Shown here one piece after another: positions 7,801 to 15,645 of a DNA stretch of 19,553 bases. The notes below the pieces were generated by a model. That model was given only the letters and a program-made list of their open reading frames with translations. It ran no database searches and was not told the DNA's origin. Positions within the stretch are counted from its first letter, which is position 1; each line of letters begins with the position of its first letter. The DNA lies in assembly GCA_027016475.1 (NCBI GenBank), contig JALUTL010000427.1, forward strand, positions 1 through 19,553, read 5' to 3'. This DNA is from Candidatus Heimdallarchaeota archaeon (GTDB taxonomy: Archaea; Asgardarchaeota; Heimdallarchaeia; Heimdallarchaeales; Kariarchaeaceae). Made by a program: the position numbers and the translations under genes.

Positions 7801-7941
7801 CATGCATCATTGAATCAAAAATAGTGATCGTTTACGCATAATTTTCAGCTATTCTTGTACATTCTCTTGAAATATTGGTACACACTTACAGAAAAATGAG
7901 AAAATATTGCAAGGTTTAAGAATTTTTTTTCCACACGTCAT
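7801..7941 (+). repeat. Duplicated protease promoter region, copy B
   Basis: This is the counterpart of 4065-4204, clearly alignable end to end. TTTAAGAA (7915-7922) is centred 23.5 nt upstream of the ATG at 7942 and followed by a T8 run, the same arrangement as copy A. No Shine-Dalgarno sequence is present, so a leaderless transcript is likely. Confidence 0.65.
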
Positions 7942-9340
7942 ATGCTTTCTCAAAAGCTTTTTGGAATTGTTGTGATTATGATGCTGTCACTTCCGTCATT
8001 TGCCATAAGCAATCATCTTTTGTTGAGGCAGGGGACAATTCTGGTGACGGGAATGAAAGATGACAAAAGACATGATTTTAACCGGATTGTCGAACCAACA
8101 GGTAGTCCAGGTGCAAAGGTTATTGACACCGTTAAAATCGCGTTCTGTTCAGACTCTGCATTGCGATTTATCAACTGTGACAAATGGCTACCAGGAGCTT
8201 AACCCTACCAGACTATTATGGAACAATTGTGGTAATGGACAGTGGACTTTCAGTGGCACAATGGAAAAATCTCGAAACTCGATATTTGTCAGGGGATTTG
8301 GATATTCTTGGAGTACTTGCCCCTGATGCTTCTGGTTCCGCTACATTGTATACTGACCCTAATTCAGTTACAGATGCTGATCTGAAGTACAAACGCGGAC
8401 AAAACCATGGATTTCAAGTACGAGTGCCCTAATGACAATTGCGAGAGGGGCAAAGGTCATTTTTGTCAACATCGATATTGATGAAGCCCCAGCAAACCTA
8501 GACCGGGATGAAGGCTTTCATTTATGGAAAGAAGATGCATGGGAATGGATTTATGACAACCAAGCCAAATATGACATAGATGTTATTAGCATATCTCTTG
8601 GGAATAAGGAAGGAAAAATAGAAGATGATATGCGTCAAAATTTCTGGTTCAATGATTGGATAAGTAAGCTTAGATCTTCTGGAGTATTTATTGCGGCAGC
8701 CATGGGAAACGATGGGACAAATAAAAATTCCTACCTTACCTCCCATCCAGACATTTTTGGAGTGGGCTCTATTGATCATGAGGATCGAGGCGGTTGGAGA
8801 AAAACAACAAAAAGAATAGGATGGTTTTCATTTACATATTCGTATTGGGATGATGACTACCAATCTGTTAAAGGACAATTCAGTGGGTGGTCTGATCAAG
8901 CATTAGAGCTGGGATGCAGTCATGAAGCTGTGTACTGCTCTTCGTATGGCGGAAGTTCAGAGACCGATCCGTTCAAAACGGACTTCGTAATGCCTGGCAA
9001 TGGTGTTCCCGTTGCATTGGATGTCCCACGTGACGATAATTGGGTGTACGCGACTGGCACCAGCATCAGTACGCCATACTTGAGCGCTGCTGCATTGATT
9101 GCAATATCTGCATACAATATGGGATATCACAGCAAGAGCGGACAATACAGGGATCCTAGTGTAAACAAGCTCTATGACCTACTTAAGTGGGCCTCTTCCC
9201 AAAATGGCATTTTGGATCAATGCTTGGGGTATGGATATGTTGACCTTGTGGAGCTATATAATGAGGCTTACCAAAGAGGGTATAATGATGCACCATCTTA
9301 CGTCCCGCCTCCATGCACATATTGTGGGGTGATCAAATGA
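7942..9340 (+). pseudogene. Secreted subtilisin-like serine protease, copy B, two frameshifts
   Basis: This is a homologue of copy A, about 466 aa after repair. The signal peptide is MLSQKLFGIVVIMMLSLPSFA. Three frames carry the gene: 7942 to a TAA at 8200-8202, about 8190 to a TAA at 8430-8432, and 8423-9340. Each shift corresponds to one missing base. The second is pinned to 8421-8422, where copy A reads TACTGAG and this copy reads TACGAG. Catalytic Asp (VVMDSG, 8238-8240), His (QNHGFQ, 8406-8408), oxyanion Asn (MGNDG, 8708-8710) and Ser (TGTSISTPYLS, 9062-9064) are all retained. The last frame (302 codons from an internal ATG at 8432) lacks the Asp and His, so cannot be an active protease alone. 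The tail PPPCTYCGVIK again ends in a CxxC. The stop overlaps the partner gene by 4 nt. Confidence 0.85.
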
Positions 9341-10080
9341 AGCCGTCCATCATTCTTCTACTCTTCCTCATGCTTATCAATTTTCCAGGCCAACTTTCTA
9401 TTGCGGATCATGTAACAGAATACACTCAAATCCATTCACCAACAAATCCTTCAAACTCCTCAGATCAACAAAAACTAACAGCCATTTTTTCCTATGTGGA
9501 GGAGGAATTTCTTGCTTTCAATGGGTCTGGTTACATTGAATTGGTCGTAGATTTAAACAAAAGTGCCACAACAACATTGGGCAAGAATTGGACCAATTAT
9601 GTTGTGGAGGAACGATTAATTTTTGGAGTTGAATTCAATCTTGTCAACCGATCAGCCGAATTCCAAAGAGGGGACTTTGTTTTTGTTTATTTTGCCGATG
9701 AAACTATGACAATCAACCCGAATGCAAGTTATTACATGGACAATGACAGCTATATAGATATAGTTCCTCGTCCATCTGAAGAAATTTCATCTAGGGATGT
9801 ATTTCCATTAACTTTTGGATTTGTATTTGACACAGTTAATTTGACACATAATCAAACAAGAGATGACAATCCGTACCTTTTGAAATATGTTGTATTTTAC
9901 ACAGGGAGCAGCTTCATGAACATATCTGCACAAACATATATAACATTAGGACCCCGTGAAGTTTATGAACTTACAACTTCTGTTTCAAACAACAACTCCG
10001 TTACTTTTGCTTGGGCTTGGTTTTTTGTTCTAATGGCGTTGTCCTTAAGGAAACTTCGGAATAAAAAACAATCATTATGA
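9337..10080 (+). CDS. Sequon-rich membrane-anchored exported protein, copy B (protease partner)
   Basis: The 247-aa paralogue of the protein at 5611-6321 has a signal peptide (SIILLLFLMLINFPGQLSIA), a heavily sequon-bearing outer domain and a C-terminal helix (FAWAWFFVLMALSL) before RKLRNKK. The start is set at 9337 rather than an earlier in-frame ATG at 9313. The ATG at 9337 reproduces the ATGA overlap of copy A, follows GGGGTGATC (9326-9334), a strong Shine-Dalgarno match, and starts the signal peptide cleanly. Shared blocks with copy A include AFNGSGY, EFNLVNRSAEFQRGDFVFV, NPNASYYMDNDS and VVFYTG. Its reading frame is intact although the protease upstream is frameshifted, so selection on it appears to have continued. 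Confidence 0.82.
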   Translation: MKPSIILLLFLMLINFPGQLSIADHVTEYTQIHSPTNPSNSSDQQKLTAIFSYVEEEFLAFNGSGYIELVVDLNKSATTTLGKNWTNYVVEERLIFGVEFNLVNRSAEFQRGDFVFVYFADETMTINPNASYYMDNDSYIDIVPRPSEEISSRDVFPLTFGFVFDTVNLTHNQTRDDNPYLLKYVVFYTGSSFMNISAQTYITLGPREVYELTTSVSNNNSVTFAWAWFFVLMALSLRKLRNKKQSL

Positions 10081-10123
10081 CATAGAAGGCAGATCAATCC
10101 ATTAAATTATTTAGACTATACCG

Positions 10124-10807
10124 TCATCTCAAATATTTAATGGGTGGTACATACTCTTTTCCGCTTCGAGGGAAGAATATCTCGAATATAACAATAGCAA
10201 TTATGAACAGCAATATCAGTAAAATAAAGGCAAGCCACGGAGGGAATTGGCTATTTCCTGTGCTACTTCCACCTTGAAAATCTGTGATGTAAGCCAAGAT
10301 TGAGAAACTAATTTCCCAAAATTCAAACTGAAACGTTCTTGTGCATGTATAATGGAACTCATTTTTTTCCCCGATGCAAATTCCTTCCTTGTTGATTTCA
10401 GTCGGCAACGTCAGATTGAATCCGGGATAGATTATGTTTCCATCATTTACAAGGGTTGAGGAAATGGTAATGTTGTGGAATATCGTATAATCAGTAAGCA
10501 GCGCAACAGTGAACACAAATGAGGAATTGATTGCTTCACTGGCCTTGAATGTTCCTTGCTTTGAATCCGATGCATAGTAGAATTCTGAGGGTGTTGTAAG
10601 CTTAGTCCTGTTTTCTGCATACAATGAATACTGGAAAACGTCGCTGACGATTTGTCCTTCTTCTACGCCATAATCCACATTTGGTATTAATTTTAGGCTT
10701 GTAGTTTCCAAACGATAAGCTATCTGATATCGCAGAGAACTACTGTTTGCATTCAGTGGAACAAATGAAAGAATCAATAGAACAATAACCGCTATGGTTT
10801 TTTTCAC
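10124..10807 (-). CDS. Exported membrane-anchored protein of unknown function
   Basis: The 227-aa protein starts with a signal peptide (KKTIAVIVLLILSFVPLNA) and ends with a membrane helix (PPWLAFILLILLFIIAIVIFEIFF) and a basic cytoplasmic tail. The outer domain has about five N-x-S/T sequons (NSS, NRT, NSS, NIT, NLT) and a Cys pair (CIGEKNEFHYTC) that could form a disulfide. No family is recognised. It has the same topology as the protease partners but no clear sequence similarity to them. The GTG start at 10805-10807 is 24.5 nt from a TATA-like box. It is convergent with the partner gene and divergent from the TldE-like gene. Confidence 0.75.
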   Translation of the reverse strand: MKKTIAVIVLLILSFVPLNANSSSLRYQIAYRLETTSLKLIPNVDYGVEEGQIVSDVFQYSLYAENRTKLTTPSEFYYASDSKQGTFKASEAINSSFVFTVALLTDYTIFHNITISSTLVNDGNIIYPGFNLTLPTEINKEGICIGEKNEFHYTCTRTFQFEFWEISFSILAYITDFQGGSSTGNSQFPPWLAFILLILLFIIAIVIFEIFFPRSGKEYVPPIKYLR

Positions 10808-10827
10808 AACTATTCTGATAAAACCTC

Positions 10828-10835
10828 AAATATAA
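10828..10835 (-). promoter_or_regulatory. TATA-like box of the exported protein gene
   Basis: On the minus strand this reads TTATATTT, centred about 24.5 nt upstream of the GTG at 10805-10807, matching the leaderless spacing of neighbouring first genes. Confidence 0.5.
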
Positions 10836-10902
10836 GGCTTCCATTCATAAACTAATTTTTTTCGAACATTGCCTCTTCAAAAATTTCCTTCATCGAATGC
10901 CT

Positions 10903-10909
10903 ATTATAT
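10903..10909 (+). promoter_or_regulatory. TATA-like box of the TldE/PmbA-like gene
   Basis: ATTATAT lies within TATTATATGTATA and is centred 25 nt before the ATG at 10931. There is no Shine-Dalgarno sequence, so the transcript is probably leaderless. Confidence 0.5.
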
Positions 10910-10930
10910 GTATATTTTGCTTCGTCATTA

Positions 10931-12364
10931 ATGGCTATTGCGGATGAACAGTCTGCCGGATTGGAAACCTTTCTTGAAATGGCAGAGCATGGAATTAGGT
11001 TGGCGGAGAAGCTTGGTGCATCTGAAGCAGAACTTTTCTTCCAGAACGGTTTTGCTCGTTCCGTCGAAATAAAGAACAATTCCATTACAGGAAGTCAGTC
11101 TCAGACTACCTCTGGGCTGACAGTACGTATATATATTGGAAAGCAACTTGGAATGGCTTATACAACTCTCATCTCACCGACAACAGTAGAGGAGACAATA
11201 AAAAAGGCAGTTGATTTAGCAAAACTCTCTCCTGCTGATGAGGATTATGTCAAACTTGTTTCCCCTGCTGATGAAGGGTTCATTCCTCACGACTATTCTA
11301 GCGCTGGTTTGTCACTTTTTGATGAAGCCATCACCTCTATGGATCCAGAGCTTATGATTGACCTTGCAGAACACATCATTGAAGGAAGTCAAATCGAAGG
11401 GGAACGGGTGATAGCCAATGGACAGGTCAGATCCAACTTCTCCCAACGACTGATTTCGAACTCGTTGGGCGTTAATTCACAAGATGAAGGTACTGGATTG
11501 GTTGCATTTTCCTTCAATTCAATTCCAAAAGCTCCGACCAATGTAGGCACTGGCAGTGAATTTTTTGTAACTCGTGTTTTGCCTAAAAATCTGAATCTTG
11601 CAGAAATCGGACAAATTGCAACTGAAAGGGCAATCAAAACCTTAGATGCACAACAGGCACCAACCGGAAAGTATCCTGTGATTTTTGATGAACGTGCCAC
11701 CTATCAGACTATGGCCAGCATTATTGCAAGTGGTGTGAATGGACAAAGTGTAATGCTTGGCACAAGCTATTTTGCAGACAAATTGGGTCAGGAGATTGCT
11801 GTGCCTGAACTGAACGTTTGGGATGATCCATTGACAGTAGGAGGTAGCCAATCAACTGTTATCGATGATGAAGGTGTTCCCACACGTCGTATTGATTTTG
11901 TGACCAAAGGCGTGTTGCGTAGCTATGCCACGGATTCCTACACCGCAAACAAACTCGGAATTGAACTTACAGGGCATGCAAGGAGATTTCTGAATTCTTC
12001 CAAACCGATGCCAATGATACACCAGCTACAAATCTCATCGGGAACAGGTGGAAGCTTGGAAGAAATGTTGGAGGACATGAAGGAAGGAATTTTTATGGAA
12101 TCATCTGTTGGGCCTCAGGGCGGATCACCAAACATCTCGTCCAAAATAAACAGGGGATTTTTTGTCAAGGATGGCGAAATTGCCTTTCCTTTAAAGAACT
12201 CCATGATTTCTTCTGAGGTAATGTCATTCCTCAAAGACTTGGAATCCATTTCCAAGAACCTGAAAATAGAATTTGGTCATCAATCTCCCTCCATCCTCAT
12301 TAGGGAGATGTCCGTATCTGGTGTAAACCAAACAAAGAGCACACCACAATCCATGTTGGGATAA
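10931..12364 (+). CDS. TldD/PmbA family protein, TldE (PmbA)-like
   Basis: The 477-aa protein has the TldD/PmbA fold. An N-terminal alpha/beta domain reads GASEAELFFQNGFARSVEIKNNSI. The middle and C-terminal beta-rich part includes GKYPVIFDERATYQTMASIIASGVNGQSV, VDDEGVPT-like VIDDEGVPTRRIDFV, and GGSLEEMLEDMKEGIFM. In the heterodimeric TldD/TldE protease, TldD carries the HExxxH zinc site and TldE lacks it. No HExxxH is visible here, so this is the TldE-like subunit. In bacteria the pair trims peptides such as microcin B17 precursors and CcdA; the archaeal substrate is unknown. A TldD partner is not in this window. The start is supported by the promoter spacing. Confidence 0.88.
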   Translation: MAIADEQSAGLETFLEMAEHGIRLAEKLGASEAELFFQNGFARSVEIKNNSITGSQSQTTSGLTVRIYIGKQLGMAYTTLISPTTVEETIKKAVDLAKLSPADEDYVKLVSPADEGFIPHDYSSAGLSLFDEAITSMDPELMIDLAEHIIEGSQIEGERVIANGQVRSNFSQRLISNSLGVNSQDEGTGLVAFSFNSIPKAPTNVGTGSEFFVTRVLPKNLNLAEIGQIATERAIKTLDAQQAPTGKYPVIFDERATYQTMASIIASGVNGQSVMLGTSYFADKLGQEIAVPELNVWDDPLTVGGSQSTVIDDEGVPTRRIDFVTKGVLRSYATDSYTANKLGIELTGHARRFLNSSKPMPMIHQLQISSGTGGSLEEMLEDMKEGIFMESSVGPQGGSPNISSKINRGFFVKDGEIAFPLKNSMISSEVMSFLKDLESISKNLKIEFGHQSPSILIREMSVSGVNQTKSTPQSMLG

Positions 12365-12422
12365 GTTTTGGAAATGATTAAAATCAAGAAAATATGGCTT
12401 ATTTCTTGAACTGTTGTCAGAA

Positions 12423-12432
12423 TTTTTATAAG
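12423..12432 (+). promoter_or_regulatory. Promoter of the terminal oxidase operon
   Basis: TTTTTATAAG is a strong archaeal TATA-like box centred about 40 nt before the coxII ATG. With a start site about 25 nt downstream, the mRNA would have a leader of roughly 15 nt containing AGGTG (12454-12458), 8 nt from the ATG. Unlike its neighbours, this operon therefore appears to be leadered. Confidence 0.5.
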
Positions 12433-12466
12433 GTGAATCATTTGTTTTCATTTAGGTGCAGAGTAT

Positions 12467-13159
12467 ATGAAACATACAAAGAGGATTTGCTCCATATTTT
12501 CGGGATTCATTTCTCTGGTTGGCGTACCATCTGTTTCAGCAGAGAGTAACAGGTATCGGGAAACATTTGACCAAATATTCATGATACAATTGGTGCTTTC
12601 CGTAATTATTCTTCTTGGTGTAATTATTCTTGGAATTTTGTTGCTCAGGAAATACACCGCCAATCAAAAAATCTCCCCGAAGGAAGTCAAAGGACTCCAC
12701 AATTTGAAATTGGAAATTGCATGGACCTTGGTTGCAACACTGATTGTAATCTACTTGTTTGCAATAAGCATGGGTCCGACAGAGGACTTTGCAAGCGCAA
12801 ACAACAGGACTGGCGATGTTACAATTATAGTGACTGCCCAAAGATTTTCATGGAATTTTGAATTTGAGGGTGTTGCAAACTCTTCGTTCAATTCATACAA
12901 CACGTCCTCAGGACAATTGAACCCATTAGTTCTTTACAACAACCAAAGCTACATTCTAAAAGTCACTGCTTTAGAAGGAGACGTTATTCACAGCTTTTTT
13001 GTGCCGGAGCTTGGTTTCAAAGTTGATGCAGTTCCAGGTCACTTTAACTATGTCTTTTTGGATGATCTTCCTGTCGGAAACTATTCCGTGACTTGTGCTG
13101 AATTCTGTGGGGCTGGACATTACAACATGCCTGCACTGATTATGGTATTAGAGGGGTGA
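12467..13159 (+). CDS. coxB: Heme-copper oxidase subunit II with CuA site
   Basis: This subunit accepts electrons from cytochrome c or a blue copper protein on the outer face and passes them to subunit I. The 230-aa protein has a signal-like N-terminus (cleavage plausible after SVSA, about residue 25), two membrane helices (about 36-60 and 83-101) and an outer cupredoxin domain. The binuclear CuA ligands are all present: His175 (DVIHSFFVPELG) and, near the C-terminus, Cys210, Glu212, Cys214, His218 and Met221 (CAEFCGAGHYNM). That marks a cytochrome c-type rather than quinol-type oxidase. Several sequons dot the outer domain. It is first in the operon; coxI follows 4 nt after its stop. Confidence 0.95.
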   Translation: MKHTKRICSIFSGFISLVGVPSVSAESNRYRETFDQIFMIQLVLSVIILLGVIILGILLLRKYTANQKISPKEVKGLHNLKLEIAWTLVATLIVIYLFAISMGPTEDFASANNRTGDVTIIVTAQRFSWNFEFEGVANSSFNSYNTSSGQLNPLVLYNNQSYILKVTALEGDVIHSFFVPELGFKVDAVPGHFNYVFLDDLPVGNYSVTCAEFCGAGHYNMPALIMVLEG

Positions 13160-13163
13160 AATT

Positions 13164-14714
13164 GTGGCTACACTGAAACGAAACTATTGGTTCCTTGATT
13201 TGAAGACATTTTTTGGAACTATTGACCATAAACAGATTGGTTTACTCTATATGATGTTCGCCTCAATCAACCTTGTATTTGCAGGTTACTTGGCATTGGT
13301 AATGCGAACCGAACTTTTCAATCCTGGATTGGATGGAGTGGCGACTCCAGCAGAATGGGGCGGACTGTTTACTGTCCATGGAACTGTCATGATATTTTTT
13401 GTCATAATGGCTATGGGTGCCGGATTTGGAAATTATTTAGTTCCAAAAATGATCGGTGCAAAAGACCTCTATTGGCCTCGTTGGAACAATATTGCCTTTT
13501 GGATGCTGGTACCGGCAGCCATCTTTGTTTGGACAAGCATGCCTCCCATTGGATGGACCGCGTATCCTCCCAATTCCGAAATTGCAAATCCGGCAATTGA
13601 TAGATGGATTATTGGGTTAATCATTGCAGGAGTGTCATCTGTTATTGGCGCATTGAACTTCCTTCTTACAATCATCCATCTTCGGCGGCCTGGCCTTACA
13701 TGGAAGAAATTGGATTTGTTTACATGGGCAATTGTCTTTACATCATTAATTCAATTTGCCGCAACCCCTGTTATTACCATTGCTTTGGTCATGCTGTTCT
13801 TCAGCAGAACATTTGGAGCTCCGTTCTTTGACACAGGCTTCGGAAGCAATCCCCTGTTTTGGCAACACGTGTTCTGGAGTTATAGCCATCCTGCTGTATA
13901 TATCATGATATTGCCTGCCATGGGACTTACTTCAATGCTTATTTCTCGGTTTTCACAGACTGAAATATTTGGCAAAACAACCATGATCCTTTCAATGGCG
14001 GCAATTACGTTGTTGGGCTTCATTGTTTGGGGGCATCACAACTTTACTGCTTCACCTAACTCTCCTCCGGGATGGTTCTTTACCTTCACAACATTTCTGA
14101 TCGCCATTCCATCAGGTGTCAAAACTTTCAATTGGCTATTGACCATGTACAAAGGAAAAATCGTGATTGACATTCCATTGCTATTTGGTCTGAGCTTTGT
14201 TCTTGGCTTTGTGTTGGGTGGTGTGACCGGCGTGATGGTCAATACTATTCCATTGGATTTGGTTTTCCACGATACCTATTTTGTAGTCGGACACTTCCAT
14301 TTCATCATAATTGGTGGTGCTATATCTGCATTGTCTGGAGCTATTTACTTCCTTTATCCTGACATATTTGGAAGAATGTACAATCGAACCATTGCTTATC
14401 TGCACCTTGGTTTCTGGGTGGTTGGATATATTCTCACATTTGGTGGGATGAATGTATTGGGTGCACTTGGTATGCCACGCCGCTATGTAGACTATCCAGA
14501 ATTTCTTCCGAATCATGATCAATTGATTTTATGGAACAGGATAACCACCATCGGTGCATATTTACAGGCTTTCGCATTCACCTTGTTTGCATACAATATC
14601 GTCTACAGTGCATTCAAGGGACCTGTTGTTTCACCTGATGAAGCGTATAACATAGCCATTCCGCGAATGTGGGCGACAGATGAAGATGCAGCAATAATGG
14701 AGGAAGCTCACTAA
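13164..14714 (+). CDS. coxA: Heme-copper oxidase subunit I, A2 type
   Basis: This is the catalytic core that reduces O2 to water and pumps protons. The 516 aa fit 12 membrane helices. Visible ligands are His72 (TVHGTVMIFF, low-spin heme), His242 with cross-linking Tyr246 (YSHPAVY, CuB), His291-His292 (WGHHNFT, CuB), His377 (high-spin heme) and His379 (low-spin heme) in VGHFHF. The GHPEVY glutamate of A1 enzymes is replaced by YSHPAVY, the Tyr-Ser signature of A2 oxidases. Asp101 (GAKDLYWPRWNN) keeps the D-channel entrance. The GTG start at 13164 follows GAGGGGTGA (13151-13159), which overlaps the coxII stop. The final TAA shares one base with the coxIII ATG. Confidence 0.97.
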   Translation: MATLKRNYWFLDLKTFFGTIDHKQIGLLYMMFASINLVFAGYLALVMRTELFNPGLDGVATPAEWGGLFTVHGTVMIFFVIMAMGAGFGNYLVPKMIGAKDLYWPRWNNIAFWMLVPAAIFVWTSMPPIGWTAYPPNSEIANPAIDRWIIGLIIAGVSSVIGALNFLLTIIHLRRPGLTWKKLDLFTWAIVFTSLIQFAATPVITIALVMLFFSRTFGAPFFDTGFGSNPLFWQHVFWSYSHPAVYIMILPAMGLTSMLISRFSQTEIFGKTTMILSMAAITLLGFIVWGHHNFTASPNSPPGWFFTFTTFLIAIPSGVKTFNWLLTMYKGKIVIDIPLLFGLSFVLGFVLGGVTGVMVNTIPLDLVFHDTYFVVGHFHFIIIGGAISALSGAIYFLYPDIFGRMYNRTIAYLHLGFWVVGYILTFGGMNVLGALGMPRRYVDYPEFLPNHDQLILWNRITTIGAYLQAFAFTLFAYNIVYSAFKGPVVSPDEAYNIAIPRMWATDEDAAIMEEAH

Positions 14715-15634
14715 TGACAGAAGAAAAACTACACACAACCGACCATCATAATGGGGAACATGCTGAGCATGTAAGTCTTTCTGCACCTGTAATAGGGCTT
14801 TCATTTGCATTTTTGGGATTTGGACTGCTTGTATTCTCCCAAAAGAATTTTGGCTTTTCCTTTTTGTTGTTGGGACTGTTTTTTGCAGCCATAGTTGGTT
14901 TCTCCATTTATGAAATACGTAAACGCAAGGCCCATCCTGAAATTGAAGATGTTGAAATGGAAACGATAGAATTCAAACAAGACCCATTGTTCGGTTTCAT
15001 GGGCAAAAAACTCTGGATTTGGGGTTTTCTGATTTCCGAAGTAATTTTCTTTACACTTTTGATTGGATTTTCATTTGCACTTCGCTTGGCAGTAGATGAA
15101 AGCCTTGGGTTTAAAGAAATTGCAGAGTTTTGTGGCCTTCCCTATAATTCGGAACTTTTTGGATTATATCCTGTTGGATGGACTGACGGCTACGGTCATG
15201 GTCCAAAAGACATATTGGACATTCCTTTGACTACTGTAAATACATTTGTGCTGATTTGCAGTAGCTATACAATGGTGAAAGCTCATGAGGCGGCAGAAAA
15301 CAAAGACTTTCTTGGTTCTCGGGGAGCCAGAAATTGGTTGCTTGCAACAATCGCCATTGGAAGCATTTTTCTTGGCATCCAGGTGTACGAATATGCTGAA
15401 TTAATCAATGAAGGGTTTACAATGGCAAGTGGCCTGTTTGGTGCTACTTTCTTCCTTCAGACCGGTTTTCACGGAGCACACGTGTTCGGTGGAATTGTCC
15501 TCCTTTCATTTATGGCATACAAAATCCATATCGGTGCTATGAGAGATCCAACTGATATCGAGATTGCGGGTCTATATTGGCACTTCATCGATGTCGTATG
15601 GATCATGCTGTTCACCTTAGTGTATTTGATTTAG
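14714..15634 (+). CDS. coxC: Heme-copper oxidase subunit III
   Basis: This accessory subunit stabilises proton pumping by subunit I. The 306-aa protein contains the usual five-helix core with WIWGFLISEVIFFTLL (conserved Glu), LTTVNTFVLICSSYTM, GLFGATFFLQTGFHGAHVFGG and GLYWHFIDVVWIMLF. Ahead of it are about 90 extra residues: a His-rich leader (seven His among residues 1-20, as in TTDHHNGEHAEH) and two additional helices (about 24-42 and 48-66), giving seven helices in total. An insertion of about 35 residues follows the first core helix (FCGLPYNSELFGLYPVGWTDGYGHG). The ATG overlaps the coxI stop by one base, with GGAGGA at 14699-14704. Confidence 0.95.
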   Translation: MTEEKLHTTDHHNGEHAEHVSLSAPVIGLSFAFLGFGLLVFSQKNFGFSFLLLGLFFAAIVGFSIYEIRKRKAHPEIEDVEMETIEFKQDPLFGFMGKKLWIWGFLISEVIFFTLLIGFSFALRLAVDESLGFKEIAEFCGLPYNSELFGLYPVGWTDGYGHGPKDILDIPLTTVNTFVLICSSYTMVKAHEAAENKDFLGSRGARNWLLATIAIGSIFLGIQVYEYAELINEGFTMASGLFGATFFLQTGFHGAHVFGGIVLLSFMAYKIHIGAMRDPTDIEIAGLYWHFIDVVWIMLFTLVYLI

Positions 15635-15645
15635 GAGGTTTGAAA

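Noticed and set aside
9313..9336. An upstream in-frame ATG extending the copy B partner protein by 8 codons
   Set aside because: It would spoil the signal peptide start and break the ATGA overlap conserved in copy A; the better Shine-Dalgarno site precedes 9337.
15577..15645. An upstream in-frame ATG extending oxidase subunit IV by 23 codons
   Set aside because: The extension overlaps the end of coxIII, has no homology-like content and lacks a ribosome site, whereas ATG 15646 follows AGGAGGT.
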